Positions 40,908 to 49,139 of a DNA stretch of 64,000 nt are shown piece by piece. Source of the stretch: Prauserella_A sp040635515. GTDB taxonomy: Bacteria > Actinomycetota > Actinomycetes > Mycobacteriales > Pseudonocardiaceae. The stretch spans positions 682,001 to 746,000 of the forward strand of contig JBEYHY010000002.1 of assembly GCA_040635515.1 (NCBI GenBank), given 5' to 3'. The notes beneath the pieces are model-generated. The model did no database searches. It was not told where the DNA came from and worked only from the letters and a program-made list of their open reading frames with translations. The position numbers and the translations under genes are program-made. Numbering within the stretch: position 1 is the first letter of the stretch; each line of letters starts with the position of its first letter.

Positions 40908-42119
40908 CTAACCCTCGTGGAGCCGTTGCCTGAGCACGGCCTCTTCGGCCGGATTGCTGGTCAGCTCAAGGGCACGGCGGTCGGCTTCCCGTGCCCTTCC
41001 GGCATCACCGAGTTCGCGCAGCAGTTCGGCGCGGGCGGCGTGGTACAGGTGGTAGCGATCCAGCTGACCGGCCACGGTGGCCAGTTCGGCCAGTGCGGCA
41101 TCGGCTCCGGCGACGTGGCTCAGCGCGATGGCCCGGTGCAGCCGGGTGACCGGCGACGGTGCGTGGGCCAGCAGCAGGTCGTAGAGGAGCACGATCTGCG
41201 GCCAGTCGGTGTCCGCCCAGGTCCGTGCTTCCGCGTGGCAGGCCACGATCGCGGCCTGTAGCTGGTAGGGCCCGGGGCGGCGGTGCCGCGCGGCACGTGT
41301 GAGCAGCCGGATCGCGCCGGCGATGCCCTCGTGGTCCCACCGCCCCCGGTCCTGGTCACTCAGGCGGATCAGCTGCCCTGCCGCGTCGAACCGGGCCGCG
41401 GCGCGGGCGCGGTGCAGGCGGATGAGCGCGAGCAGCCCGGTCACTTCCGGCTCGGCGGGCATCAGATCGGCGAGCAGACCGGCCAGCCATTCGGCGTCCT
41501 CGGTCAGATCCCTGCGCTCGGTGACCTCACCACCGCTGGCCAGATAGCCCTCGTTGAACAGCAGGTAGATCACGGCGAGGACTTCATCGAGCCGTTCGCC
41601 GAGTTCGTCGGCCGACGGGATCCGGTAGGGGATATCCGCGTCGGTGATCTTGCGTTTGGCCCGGGTGATGCGTTGCGCCACGGTACTTTCCCGCACCAGG
41701 AACGCACTGGCGATCTGCGTGGTGGTCAGCCCGCACACCACCCGCAACGTGAGCGCGATCCGGGACTCGCGGGGCAGAGCGGGATGGCAGCAGGTGAAGA
41801 TCAGCCGCAGCCGGTCGCCTGGCTCGGGTGCCGCGGGCCATCGCAGCTGGGCGAGCTTGTCCCGGTAGCGGGCCTGGCGGCGCAACACGTCGACACCGCG
41901 GCGTCTGGCCACGGTGAACAGCCACGCGTCGGGCCGCTCGGGCACGCCCTCGACCGGCCAGCGCTCCAGCGCGGCCAGTACCGCGTCGGAAACCAGGTCC
42001 TCTGCGGCGGCGAAATCGCCGAGCAGCGATACCAACGAGGCGGCGAGCCTGCCCGCGTGATCACGCACCACGCGGGCGAGCTCCGTCTCGGCCCGACCGT
42101 TCATCCCGGCACCGTTCAC
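40908..42119 (-). CDS. ECF42-type RNA polymerase sigma factor with C-terminal TPR extension
   Basis: A roughly 403-residue extracytoplasmic-function sigma factor of the ECF42 group. Region 2 is at about residues 15-85 (AAEDLVSDAVLAALERW, AWLFTVARRRGVDVLRRQARYR), region 4 at about 125-180 (PALPRESRIALTLRVVCGLTTTQIASAFLVRESTVAQRITRAKRKI), followed by a 200-residue helical tail with TPR-like repeats (LFNEGYLAS, RLHRAIALSHVAGADAALAELATVAG). ECF42 factors lack an anti-sigma and rely on this tail. They pair with DGPF proteins; here the GTG start overlaps the DGPF stop (GTGA). ATG 42104 is an alternative start. Confidence 0.93.
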   Translation of the reverse strand: MNGAGMNGRAETELARVVRDHAGRLAASLVSLLGDFAAAEDLVSDAVLAALERWPVEGVPERPDAWLFTVARRRGVDVLRRQARYRDKLAQLRWPAAPEPGDRLRLIFTCCHPALPRESRIALTLRVVCGLTTTQIASAFLVRESTVAQRITRAKRKITDADIPYRIPSADELGERLDEVLAVIYLLFNEGYLASGGEVTERRDLTEDAEWLAGLLADLMPAEPEVTGLLALIRLHRARAAARFDAAGQLIRLSDQDRGRWDHEGIAGAIRLLTRAARHRRPGPYQLQAAIVACHAEARTWADTDWPQIVLLYDLLLAHAPSPVTRLHRAIALSHVAGADAALAELATVAGQLDRYHLYHAARAELLRELGDAGRAREADRRALELTSNPAEEAVLRQRLHEG

Positions 42120-42457
42120 ATGAGTACGGGGCGAACCTCGACCAGCGGGCAGGCCGGCCACTCCTTCGCCATGCGCAGTGCCTCGTCGAGGTCGGCCACC
42201 TCGACTTCGACGTAGCCGGAGACGACCTCTTTGCCCTCCACGAACGGCCCATCCGTGACGATGGGTCCTCCGGCCTCCAGCCGCACGGTGGTCGCGGTGT
42301 GCGCGTCGGACAGCTTTCTGTTGTGGGTGATCCTGTCCGAGTAGCGGGCAAGCCAGTCCTGGACTTTCGCGAACCCGGCGTCGCGTCCCGCCTGGTCCAT
42401 CGCGGCCCAGTCCTTCTCCCACTGCTCGGTCTCGCAGAACATCAGCACGTATTTCAT
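42116..42457 (-). CDS. DGPF/YCII-domain protein
   Basis: A 113-residue protein with a YCII-related fold, named for the motif DGPF (VTDGPFVEGKEVV). It begins MKYVLMFCETEQWEKDW. Such proteins are the standard partners of ECF42 sigma factors and are usually targets of them; a role in sensing or degrading a metabolite has been proposed but not proven. ATG 42457 has GGAGGTG 9 nt upstream. The stop overlaps the sigma factor start, so the pair is coupled. Confidence 0.93.
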   Translation of the reverse strand: MKYVLMFCETEQWEKDWAAMDQAGRDAGFAKVQDWLARYSDRITHNRKLSDAHTATTVRLEAGGPIVTDGPFVEGKEVVSGYVEVEVADLDEALRMAKEWPACPLVEVRPVLM

Positions 42458-42582
42458 GCTCGAACACCTCCTTGCCCATAAGACGACCGGTGAAGGGCCG
42501 GATACGACACCGCACCGGAAACTTCGGTGGGACAGGCCGGGCGCCGCGATACCAGGATCGCACCGGCGGCTACGTTCTGGAC

Positions 42583-43623
42583 ATGAGCGGGGAAGGGTTG
42601 CGAGCGAGCGTGGCCTGGCTGGAGCGTCGCCAGGTGCCGCTGTACCTCGGTGGGCTCGCGCTCGGCGCGGCCGCTGGGCTGCTGATTCCCGGCATCGCGC
42701 ATCCCGCCGGGACGGCGATTCACCCGGTACTCGCACTGCTGCTCTACGCGACATTTCTCGGGATACCGTTCGCCACGATCGGGCAGGCGTTCCGGCACTG
42801 GCGGTTCCTGGTCACGATCCTCGCGGTGAACTTCGCCGCCGTTCCGGTCGTGGTGTTCGTGCTCTCGCGGATCGTCGCCCACGACCAGGTACTGCTCGTC
42901 GGCGTCCTTTTCGTGCTACTGACCCCGTGTGTCGACTATGTGATCGTCTTCTGTGGTCTCGCCGGAGGTGCGGAGGAACGTCTTCTCGCCGCGGCGCCGC
43001 TGCTCATGCTCGCGCAGATGTTGTTGCTTCCGCTCTATCTGTGGCTGTTCGCCGGAGCGGAATTCGTCCGGTCCATCGAGTTCGCGCCGTTCGTCGAAGC
43101 ATTCGTGCTGATCATCGCCATCCCGCTTGTCGCGGCGGGGCTGACCCAGTTCGCCGCCACGCGCACCCGGTGGGGCTCGCGCGTGCGCGCCGCCGCGACG
43201 GGGGCGATGGTGCCGCTGATGATCCTCACCCTCGGAGTCGTCGTGGCTTCGCAGATCGCCGGGGTCGGAGCACGATTCGGTTCGCTGCTGCTCGCCGTTC
43301 CGGTTTATGTCCTGTTCGCCGCGGTCATGATTCCGGTCGGCGCGTTCGCGGGCAGGCGAGCCGGTCTGGACGTCGCGGGGCGGAGGGCGATCGTGTTCAG
43401 TGGCGCCACCCGGAACTCGCTCGTCGTCCTGCCGCTCGTGCTCGCCCTGCCAGCGACCTTCGATCTCGCCCCGCTGGTCGTCGTCACCCAGACCCTCGTG
43501 GAACTCGTCGTCATGGTGATCTTCGTGCGCCTCGTTCCCCGGGTGATCCCCGCACCTGCCGGGCGCCCGGCTCACCAGTTCGCTGATGTGACTGATCACA
43601 AAGGACAGAGGAGGAGCACATGA
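42583..43623 (+). CDS. ACR3/BASS-type carrier, putative arsenite efflux protein
   Basis: A 346-residue protein with ten hydrophobic helices, of the bile acid:sodium symporter / ACR3 superfamily. LTPCVDYVIVF in helix 4 carries the conserved Cys used by ACR3-type arsenite exporters, and GATRNSLVVLPLVLALP is the other conserved loop (the Glu of typical ACR3 helix 9 is present further on in QTLVELVVMV). TACGTT 6 nt before ATG 42583 and the absence of a Shine-Dalgarno suggest a leaderless transcript. It overlaps the SDR gene by 4 bp (ATGA). No arsenate reductase is next to it, so the substrate remains open. Confidence 0.85.
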   Translation: MSGEGLRASVAWLERRQVPLYLGGLALGAAAGLLIPGIAHPAGTAIHPVLALLLYATFLGIPFATIGQAFRHWRFLVTILAVNFAAVPVVVFVLSRIVAHDQVLLVGVLFVLLTPCVDYVIVFCGLAGGAEERLLAAAPLLMLAQMLLLPLYLWLFAGAEFVRSIEFAPFVEAFVLIIAIPLVAAGLTQFAATRTRWGSRVRAAATGAMVPLMILTLGVVVASQIAGVGARFGSLLLAVPVYVLFAAVMIPVGAFAGRRAGLDVAGRRAIVFSGATRNSLVVLPLVLALPATFDLAPLVVVTQTLVELVVMVIFVRLVPRVIPAPAGRPAHQFADVTDHKGQRRST

Positions 43624-44402
43624 TCGATACGCGTCTCGCGGGTCGGACCGTTCTGGTCACCGGCGGTGCGGGCAACATCGGCGCTGCCATCGCGCGCGCG
43701 TTCGCCGCCCAGGGCGCACGGGTGGCGATCCACTATCTCGCCAAGGATCCTCCAGCGCCCACCGGCGCCGAGTGGGCGCACATCACTCCGGACGCGGGCG
43801 AGGCTGACAAGCTCGCGGAGGAACTCGGCAACGACTCCTTCGCCGTGAGTGCCGATCTTTCCGAGCCGGGAGGGGCGGAACGGCTCGTTCGCGAGGTCGC
43901 GAGCCGAGCAGGTGCCGTCAACGTCCTGGTCAGCAACGCGGCTCACTGCGAATCCCCGGACACCATCGACACGGTGACCTCCGGGTCGCTGGAACGGCAT
44001 TACCGGGTGAACTCCATCGCTCCCGCTCTGCTCATCGCCGAGGCGGCGCGGCTTCGCCGCGACGCGGATCCGTTGTGCGTCGTCAACATCACGACCGACG
44101 CCGCGCGTGCGTTCCCCGGCCAGACCGGATACGGCACGTCGAAGGCAGCACTCGAAGCGCTCACGCGGTCGGCGGCGCTGGACTTGGCCGCGCGAGGTAT
44201 TCGGGTGAACGCCGTGGCCCCGGGCCCCGTCCAGACCGGCTGGATCGGGGAGGAGCTGATCGGCAAGGCGAGGGAGATTGTGCCGATGGGCAGAGTCGGG
44301 GAACCGGAGGACATCGCCGATGCCGTGGTGTTCCTGGCTTCCCACCAAGCCCGGTGGATCACCGGTCAGGTTCTGCAGGTTGCCGGAGGGCACGCGTTGT
44401 GA
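43620..44402 (+). CDS. Short-chain dehydrogenase/reductase (3-oxoacyl-ACP-reductase-like)
   Basis: A 260-residue classical SDR. VLVTGGAGNIGAAIARAFAAQGARVAIHY is the cofactor site, LVSNAAH the NNAG-like motif, and the catalytic Tyr/Lys pair is in YGTSKAALEAL. GIRVNAVAPGPVQTG and ITGQVLQVAGGHAL are further landmarks. The ATG overlaps the carrier stop by 4 bp, so the genes form one operon; the two might export and modify the same small molecule. It converges on pckG with a 6-bp gap. Confidence 0.92.
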   Translation: MIDTRLAGRTVLVTGGAGNIGAAIARAFAAQGARVAIHYLAKDPPAPTGAEWAHITPDAGEADKLAEELGNDSFAVSADLSEPGGAERLVREVASRAGAVNVLVSNAAHCESPDTIDTVTSGSLERHYRVNSIAPALLIAEAARLRRDADPLCVVNITTDAARAFPGQTGYGTSKAALEALTRSAALDLAARGIRVNAVAPGPVQTGWIGEELIGKAREIVPMGRVGEPEDIADAVVFLASHQARWITGQVLQVAGGHAL

Positions 44403-44408
44403 GCGTGC

Positions 44409-46235
44409 TCAGCCGAGGCGCTCGCGCAGTGACGCGAGTTCCGCGTGGAGTGCGGCCGGGATCTTGTCGTCGCCGATGTGCTTGAACCAGTTCTCGATGA
44501 GCGGGATTTCCTTTCGCCACTCGTCGGGATCGACGTTGAGGGCGGCGTTGACGTCGGCGACCGGGGTGATCAAGCCGTCGAGATCGAGGGCATCGACGGT
44601 GGGAATCCGCCCGATCGGCGTGTCGAGCGCGGCGGCTTTGCCTTCGATCCGTTCGACGATCCACTTGAGAACGCGGGAGTTCTCACCGAATCCCGGCCAC
44701 AGGAATCGGCTGTTGTCGCCGCGGCGGAACCAGTTGACGTAGAAGATCTTCGGCAGCTTGTCCTGCTGGGCGTTCTCGCCGATGTCCAGCCAGTGCTGGA
44801 AATAGTCGCCGGCGTGGTAGCCGAGGAAGGGCAGCATCGCCATCGGGTCGCGGCGCACGTTGCCGACCGCGCCCGCTGCGGCCGCGGTGGTCTCCGAGGA
44901 CATCGTGGCTCCCATGAACACCCCGTGTGCCCAGTCGCGTGCCTCGTTCACCAGCGGGATCGTGGTCTTGCGGCGGCCGCCGAACAGGATCGCCGAGATC
45001 GGCACGCCTCGGGGATCGTCCCATTCCGGTGCCAGGATCGGGGACTGCGACATCGGCGTGCAGTAACGGGAGTTCGGGTGCGCGGCCTTGTCGCCGCAAC
45101 CCGGCGTCCAGTCCTGCTTCGTCCACGACGTCAGGTGCCCTGGCCTGTCCTCAAGGCCCTCCCACCAGACGTCGCCGTCGTCGGTGAGCGCGACGTTGGT
45201 GAATATCGTGTTGCCCTTTTCGATGGTGCGCATGGCGTTCGGGTTGGTGTGCCGGCCGGTTCCCGGTGCGACACCGAAGAACCCGAACTCGGGGTTGACC
45301 GCGTACAGTCTGCCGTCCTCACCGAACCGCATCCACGCGATGTCGTCACCGAGCGTTTCCGCGCGCCAGCCGGGAATGGTCGGCGCCAGCATGGCGAGGT
45401 TGGTTTTGCCGCACGCGCTGGGAAACGCCGCGGCGACGTAGTGGACCCGGTTCTCGGGGGAGGTCAGTTTGAGGATCAGCATGTGCTCGGCGAGCCAGCC
45501 TTCGTCCCGTGCCATGACGGAGGCGATCCGCAGCGAGTAGCACTTCTTGCCGAGCAGCGAATTGCCGCCGTAGCCGGAACCGTAGCTCCAGATCATCCGT
45601 TCCTCGGGGAAGTGCGAGATGTACTTGACCGGATTGCACGGCCACGGCACGTCGTCCTGGCCCGGTGCCAGCGGCGCGCCGACGGAGTGCAGCGCGGGGA
45701 CGAACTCGCGCTCGGTACCGTCCGGCGCGGTGAATTTGTCCAGGGCCGGGGTGCCCATGCGGGTCATGATGTGCATGGAGAGCACGACATAGGCCGAGTC
45801 GGTGATCTCCACGCCGAGTTTGGGCTCGTCGCTGCCGAGCGGGCCCATGCAGAACGGGATGACATACATCGTGCGCCCGGTCATGCTCGCCCGGAAATGC
45901 TCGGTCAGCAGGACCTTCATGTCGGCCGGGGCCATCCAGTTGTTGGTCGGCCCCGCGTCCGCCTCGTTTTCCGAGCAGATGAAGGTACGGTCCTCGACGC
46001 GCGCGACGTCGCCGGGGTCGGACACGGCGAGGAACGAGTTGGGTTTCCCCGACAGCCGCACCAGCGTGCCCGCGTTGACGAGTTCGACACTCAGCCTGCG
46101 CCATTCGTCCTGGGAACCGTCGCACCACACCACCTCCCGGGGCGTGGTCAGCCCTGCCACGTCGCGTACCCAGTCCACCAGCGCGCGGTGAGTGGTGGGC
46201 GCCTGCTCCAGCCCGGGAACGGTGGATGTGGTCAC
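44409..46235 (-). CDS. pckG: Phosphoenolpyruvate carboxykinase (GTP)
   Basis: A 608-residue GTP-type PEPCK, which turns oxaloacetate into PEP for gluconeogenesis. Landmarks are SGYGGNSLLGKKCYSLRIAS, the P-loop in FPSACGKTNLAML (with the active-site Cys of the GTP class), GDDIAWMRFGEDG as the metal-binding kinase-2 motif, and NWFRRGDNSRFLWPGFGENSRVL near the C terminus. GTG 46235 is preferred over ATG 46247 because GGAG lies 6 nt upstream of it and the protein then starts MTTSTVPGLEQAP. The small gene at 46291-46494 precedes it by 55 bp and may be cotranscribed. Confidence 0.96.
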   Translation of the reverse strand: MTTSTVPGLEQAPTTHRALVDWVRDVAGLTTPREVVWCDGSQDEWRRLSVELVNAGTLVRLSGKPNSFLAVSDPGDVARVEDRTFICSENEADAGPTNNWMAPADMKVLLTEHFRASMTGRTMYVIPFCMGPLGSDEPKLGVEITDSAYVVLSMHIMTRMGTPALDKFTAPDGTEREFVPALHSVGAPLAPGQDDVPWPCNPVKYISHFPEERMIWSYGSGYGGNSLLGKKCYSLRIASVMARDEGWLAEHMLILKLTSPENRVHYVAAAFPSACGKTNLAMLAPTIPGWRAETLGDDIAWMRFGEDGRLYAVNPEFGFFGVAPGTGRHTNPNAMRTIEKGNTIFTNVALTDDGDVWWEGLEDRPGHLTSWTKQDWTPGCGDKAAHPNSRYCTPMSQSPILAPEWDDPRGVPISAILFGGRRKTTIPLVNEARDWAHGVFMGATMSSETTAAAAGAVGNVRRDPMAMLPFLGYHAGDYFQHWLDIGENAQQDKLPKIFYVNWFRRGDNSRFLWPGFGENSRVLKWIVERIEGKAAALDTPIGRIPTVDALDLDGLITPVADVNAALNVDPDEWRKEIPLIENWFKHIGDDKIPAALHAELASLRERLG

Positions 46236-46290
46236 GATGCTCTCCATTACGGGGTGGGCGGGTACTCGCCGAGCGCCGATACGCGGGTGG

Positions 46291-46494
46291 TCAGGCGGTG
46301 TCGGTGGCGTCGAGCGCGGCGGGATCGACCCAGCCGGTGGTGTCGATGTCGTGCCGCGCGGCGAGGTCGAGCAGGTCCCTGAGCCGCGCGCTGTGCAGGT
46401 GGACTTCGTAGTCGTGCCCCGCCTGCTGGGCGGCGATCATCGCCTGGCAGGCGTCGTCGGCCCTGCTACGCAGAACTGCGGCGAACTGGCTCAT
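46291..46494 (-). CDS. Small conserved-looking hypothetical protein, 67 aa
   Basis: A 67-residue soluble protein rich in Ala, Asp and His (MSQFAAVLRSRADDACQAM, ending WVDPAALDATDTA). Predicted mostly helical; I do not recognise it. ATG 46494 has GTGGAGACG just before it, a good ribosome site; a longer frame to 46551 is less likely. It lies between the ArsR gene and pckG on the same strand, with an ArsR-like dyad upstream at 46541. A role linked to pckG is only a guess from position. Confidence 0.65.
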   Translation of the reverse strand: MSQFAAVLRSRADDACQAMIAAQQAGHDYEVHLHSARLRDLLDLAARHDIDTTGWVDPAALDATDTA

Positions 46495-46540
46495 CGTCTC
46501 CACTTCTCCCGGCGGTGAATACATCATGTTAGTATTTAAA

Positions 46541-46554
46541 GACTTTTGCAAGTC
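46541..46554. promoter_or_regulatory. Dyad upstream of the 67-aa protein gene
   Basis: GACTT-TTGC-AAGTC is a perfect dyad in a very AT-rich stretch (atgttagtatttaaa next to it). Its half AAGTC and the TGCAAGTC flank resemble the ArsR dyad at 46997-47016, so the same ArsR regulator might bind here. Confidence 0.5.
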
Positions 46555-46610
46555 ATGGATTGCATGAGAGGAGCCTCGGCTCGGCGGGTGGCGGAAGTGC
46601 CGGTGTCCGG

Positions 46611-46952
46611 CTACTCCCGGCCCGCTACCGGGCTCTTCAGGTCCTCCAGCAATTCGACCTGCCCTGACAGCACTCCGGTGAGAATCTGCCTCGCGACCGC
46701 GAGCAGTTCCGCGACCTGCGGGCTCGTCAGCGTGTAGAAGACGGTCGAGCCTTCCTTGCGAGTGGTCACCAGTCCTGCCCGGCGCAGCACGGCGAGCTGC
46801 TGTGAGAGATTCGCCGGTTCGATGCCCACCTCGGGCAGCATCTCCGCCACCGCGTGCTCGCGCTCGCTCAGCAACTCGAGTACCCGGATCCGCGCCGGGT
46901 GACCCAGGGTCTTGAAGAACTCCGCCTTCAACTGATACAGCGGCCTAGTCAC
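46611..46952 (-). CDS. ArsR/SmtB-family transcriptional regulator
   Basis: A 113-residue winged-helix repressor. TRPLYQLKAEFFKTLGHPARIRVLELL opens the family, and VGIEPANLSQQLAVLRRAGLVTTRKEGSTVFYTL is the recognition helix and wing. No Cys appears in the helix where arsenic or cadmium sensors bind (ELLSEREHAV...), so a thiol metal site is unlikely there. GTG 46952 is chosen because GGAGG lies 7 nt upstream and the family often starts MTRPLYQLKAEFF. A perfect dyad lies 44 bp upstream. The target is probably its own promoter and perhaps the small gene/pckG unit. Confidence 0.9.
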   Translation of the reverse strand: MTRPLYQLKAEFFKTLGHPARIRVLELLSEREHAVAEMLPEVGIEPANLSQQLAVLRRAGLVTTRKEGSTVFYTLTSPQVAELLAVARQILTGVLSGQVELLEDLKSPVAGRE

Positions 46953-46996
46953 CGGCATGCCTCCGGACAACGGCGATCGTCATCGCACGGTTCAAC

Positions 46997-47016
46997 ACTT
47001 GCCAACCTTAGCAAGT
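46997..47016. promoter_or_regulatory. ArsR operator
   Basis: ACTTGC (46997-47002) and GCAAGT (47011-47016) are perfect inverted repeats around an 8-bp centre, 44 bp before the ArsR GTG. This is the expected autoregulatory site. Confidence 0.7.
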
Positions 47017-47053
47017 CTGAAAGCGCATGGCGGCCCGTGCGGCATCGTTCGGA

Positions 47054-47848
47054 TCAGTCGTGGGGTTCGGTGCCGCGTCGCGAGGGAAAATCGGGCGGAC
47101 GGCGTCCCGCGAAGGCGTTCAGGCCCTCACGGGCATCGGGCGAGGTGAAGGCCTTCTGCCCGTACAACGCTTCGCTGTGAAAGGCCTGGTCCTGCGGCAG
47201 GTCGCCAAGCCGCAGGACGGCCTCCTTGATCGTCGCGAGTGCCGTGCCGCTCTTGGCGGCCAGTGTGCGGGCACGCTCGACCGCGGTCTCCAGCAGCCGC
47301 GGCGCGGGGACGACCTCGTTGAGCAATCCGTACCGTAGCGCCTGGCTCGCGGGAATCCGGTCGCCCTGAAGCATCAGCTCCATCGCCAGGACGTAGGGGA
47401 TCTGCCGCGTCAGCCTGGTGAGTGTGCCGCCGGCGGGCACGACGCCGACACCACTTTCGGGGAGGCCGAATTCCGCGGTGTCGGCGGCGATCCTGATGTC
47501 GGTCGACAGCATTATTTCGAATCCGCCGCCGAGGCACAGGCCGTTGATCGCGGCGATCACCGGTTTGAACAGCGTCGTGTGCTTCTGGTGCGCCGCATCC
47601 CATTCCGAGATGTCGAACCGTCCTTCGGACAGTGCGGGGATGGATTCGGTGAGGTCGGCGCCGACGCAGAAGGCGCGGTCGCCGCTGCCGGTGAGGATCG
47701 CGACGGCGATCGAGTCGTCGTCGCGGACCTCGGCGAACGCCGCACCGAGCTCCTCGTACATGGCGAGGGTCAGCGCGTTGAGCTTGTCGGCCCTTTCGAA
47801 CCGGATGATCGCGATCGCGCCGTCGCGCTCCAGGGCGATGCCGCCCAT
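47054..47848 (-). CDS. Enoyl-CoA hydratase/isomerase-family protein
   Basis: A 264-residue crotonase-fold enzyme. The oxyanion segments are FCVGADLTE and INGLCLGGGFEIML, and FGLPESGVGVVPAGG carries the second acidic residue; Glu in the first and last regions would activate water. The sub-type cannot be fixed: in this cluster a methylglutaconyl-CoA or other short branched enoyl-CoA hydratase would fit. The ATG overlaps the CoA-transferase stop by one base, so it is the last gene of the HyuA-HyuB-CoA-transferase unit. Confidence 0.9.
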   Translation of the reverse strand: MGGIALERDGAIAIIRFERADKLNALTLAMYEELGAAFAEVRDDDSIAVAILTGSGDRAFCVGADLTESIPALSEGRFDISEWDAAHQKHTTLFKPVIAAINGLCLGGGFEIMLSTDIRIAADTAEFGLPESGVGVVPAGGTLTRLTRQIPYVLAMELMLQGDRIPASQALRYGLLNEVVPAPRLLETAVERARTLAAKSGTALATIKEAVLRLGDLPQDQAFHSEALYGQKAFTSPDAREGLNAFAGRRPPDFPSRRGTEPHD

Positions 47849-49113
47849 CAGATGACCCCCTTCTCGCGAAGCTCGGCGATCTGCCGCTCGTCGAGATCGG
47901 CGAGCGCGCGCAGGACCGGGCCGGCGTGCTCCCCGACTTTCGGTGCGAGCCCTCGCGGCTGGGCGGGGGTGTCGCCGAGCTTGATGGGCGAGCCGAACAT
48001 GCGCAGTTCCCCGAACTCGGGGTATTCGACGTCGACGACCATGTCGCGCACGGCGATCTGCGGGTCCTCGACGACCTCGCCGATGTCCTTGATCGCGCTC
48101 AGCGGCACGGCGTCACCGACGATCTCCTCCAGTTCGGACTTCGTCTTGTCCTCGAACCACGTGTGCAGCAGCGGCCGGATCCGCCGTTCGTAGACCTCGG
48201 GCACGAACCGCTTGGCCATCGTGTCGATCTCGGGGTCGTCGGCGAGCTCCGGCTCGCCGAACAGGTGGCACGACAGTCGCCAGAACTTGTCGGTGTAGCC
48301 GCCGAAGAACACGAACCCGTCCTTGCACGGGTAGAGCTCATAGGGCTTGACGAACGGGTGCTCGTTGCCGAGCGGACCGGGGACCTTGCCGTCGACGGTG
48401 TAGGACACCACGGCGTTCTCGGTCAGGCTCAGCACCGAATCCTGCTGGGACACGTCGACCAGCTGGCCGCGCCCGGTTTTCTCCGCCTCCCGCAGCGCCG
48501 CCAGTGTTCCGATGACCGCGTACAGCGTCGCGGAAAGATCGCCGATGATGGTGCCGACCCGTGCGGGAGGCCGGTCGGGGAATCCGTTGATGGACCACAG
48601 TCCGCCGGTGGCCTGCGCGCTGTTGTCGTAGGCGGGCCTTCGCCGGTAGGGCCCGGTCTGCCCGTAGCCGGAGATCGCCGTGTACACCAGGCGGGGGTTC
48701 TCCGCGCGCAGCACCTCGAAGCCGACACCGAGTTTGTCCATTGTGCCTGGCCGGAAGTTCTCGACCAGCACGTCTGCGCGCCGCACCAGCCGCTTGAGCA
48801 GACTTTTACCGTCCTCGGTGGACAGATCGATGGTGAGGCCGAACTTGTTTCTGTTGAACTGCGCGAAGAACGCGCTGAACTCCTCGCCCGAGTCCGCTTC
48901 GAGTTTGGGAGGGAAGTCCCTCGCGTAGTCGGGGTCCTTCGGGTTCTCGATCTTGATCACGGTCGCACCGAGGTCGGCGAGCAGCATCGAGCAGAACGGG
49001 CCCGCCACGACCCTGGTGATGTCCAGTACCACGATGCCGCGCAGCGCCCCCTTGGACAGTCCGCCCGGCAACATGCCGAGGAGTGCGCCGTCACCGGTGT
49101 CATTGATGGTCAT
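47848..49113 (-). CDS. CaiB/BaiF-type (class III) CoA-transferase
   Basis: A 421-residue class III CoA-transferase, which moves CoA between organic acids. LDITRVVAGPFCSMLLADLGATVIKIENP opens the family; NRNKFGLTIDLSTEDGK, VENFRPGTMDKLG and YTAISGYGQTGPYRRRPAYD (with the acidic residue that forms the mixed anhydride) follow. ATG 49113 has GGAAGGGG upstream. It stands between HyuB and the hydratase. A CoA-transferase for a C5/C6 diacid such as hydroxymethylglutarate is plausible given the HMG-CoA genes across the divergent promoter. Confidence 0.93.
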   Translation of the reverse strand: MTINDTGDGALLGMLPGGLSKGALRGIVVLDITRVVAGPFCSMLLADLGATVIKIENPKDPDYARDFPPKLEADSGEEFSAFFAQFNRNKFGLTIDLSTEDGKSLLKRLVRRADVLVENFRPGTMDKLGVGFEVLRAENPRLVYTAISGYGQTGPYRRRPAYDNSAQATGGLWSINGFPDRPPARVGTIIGDLSATLYAVIGTLAALREAEKTGRGQLVDVSQQDSVLSLTENAVVSYTVDGKVPGPLGNEHPFVKPYELYPCKDGFVFFGGYTDKFWRLSCHLFGEPELADDPEIDTMAKRFVPEVYERRIRPLLHTWFEDKTKSELEEIVGDAVPLSAIKDIGEVVEDPQIAVRDMVVDVEYPEFGELRMFGSPIKLGDTPAQPRGLAPKVGEHAGPVLRALADLDERQIAELREKGVI

Positions 49114-49139
49114 GGTGGGCCCCTTCCGCAGGTGACTCG

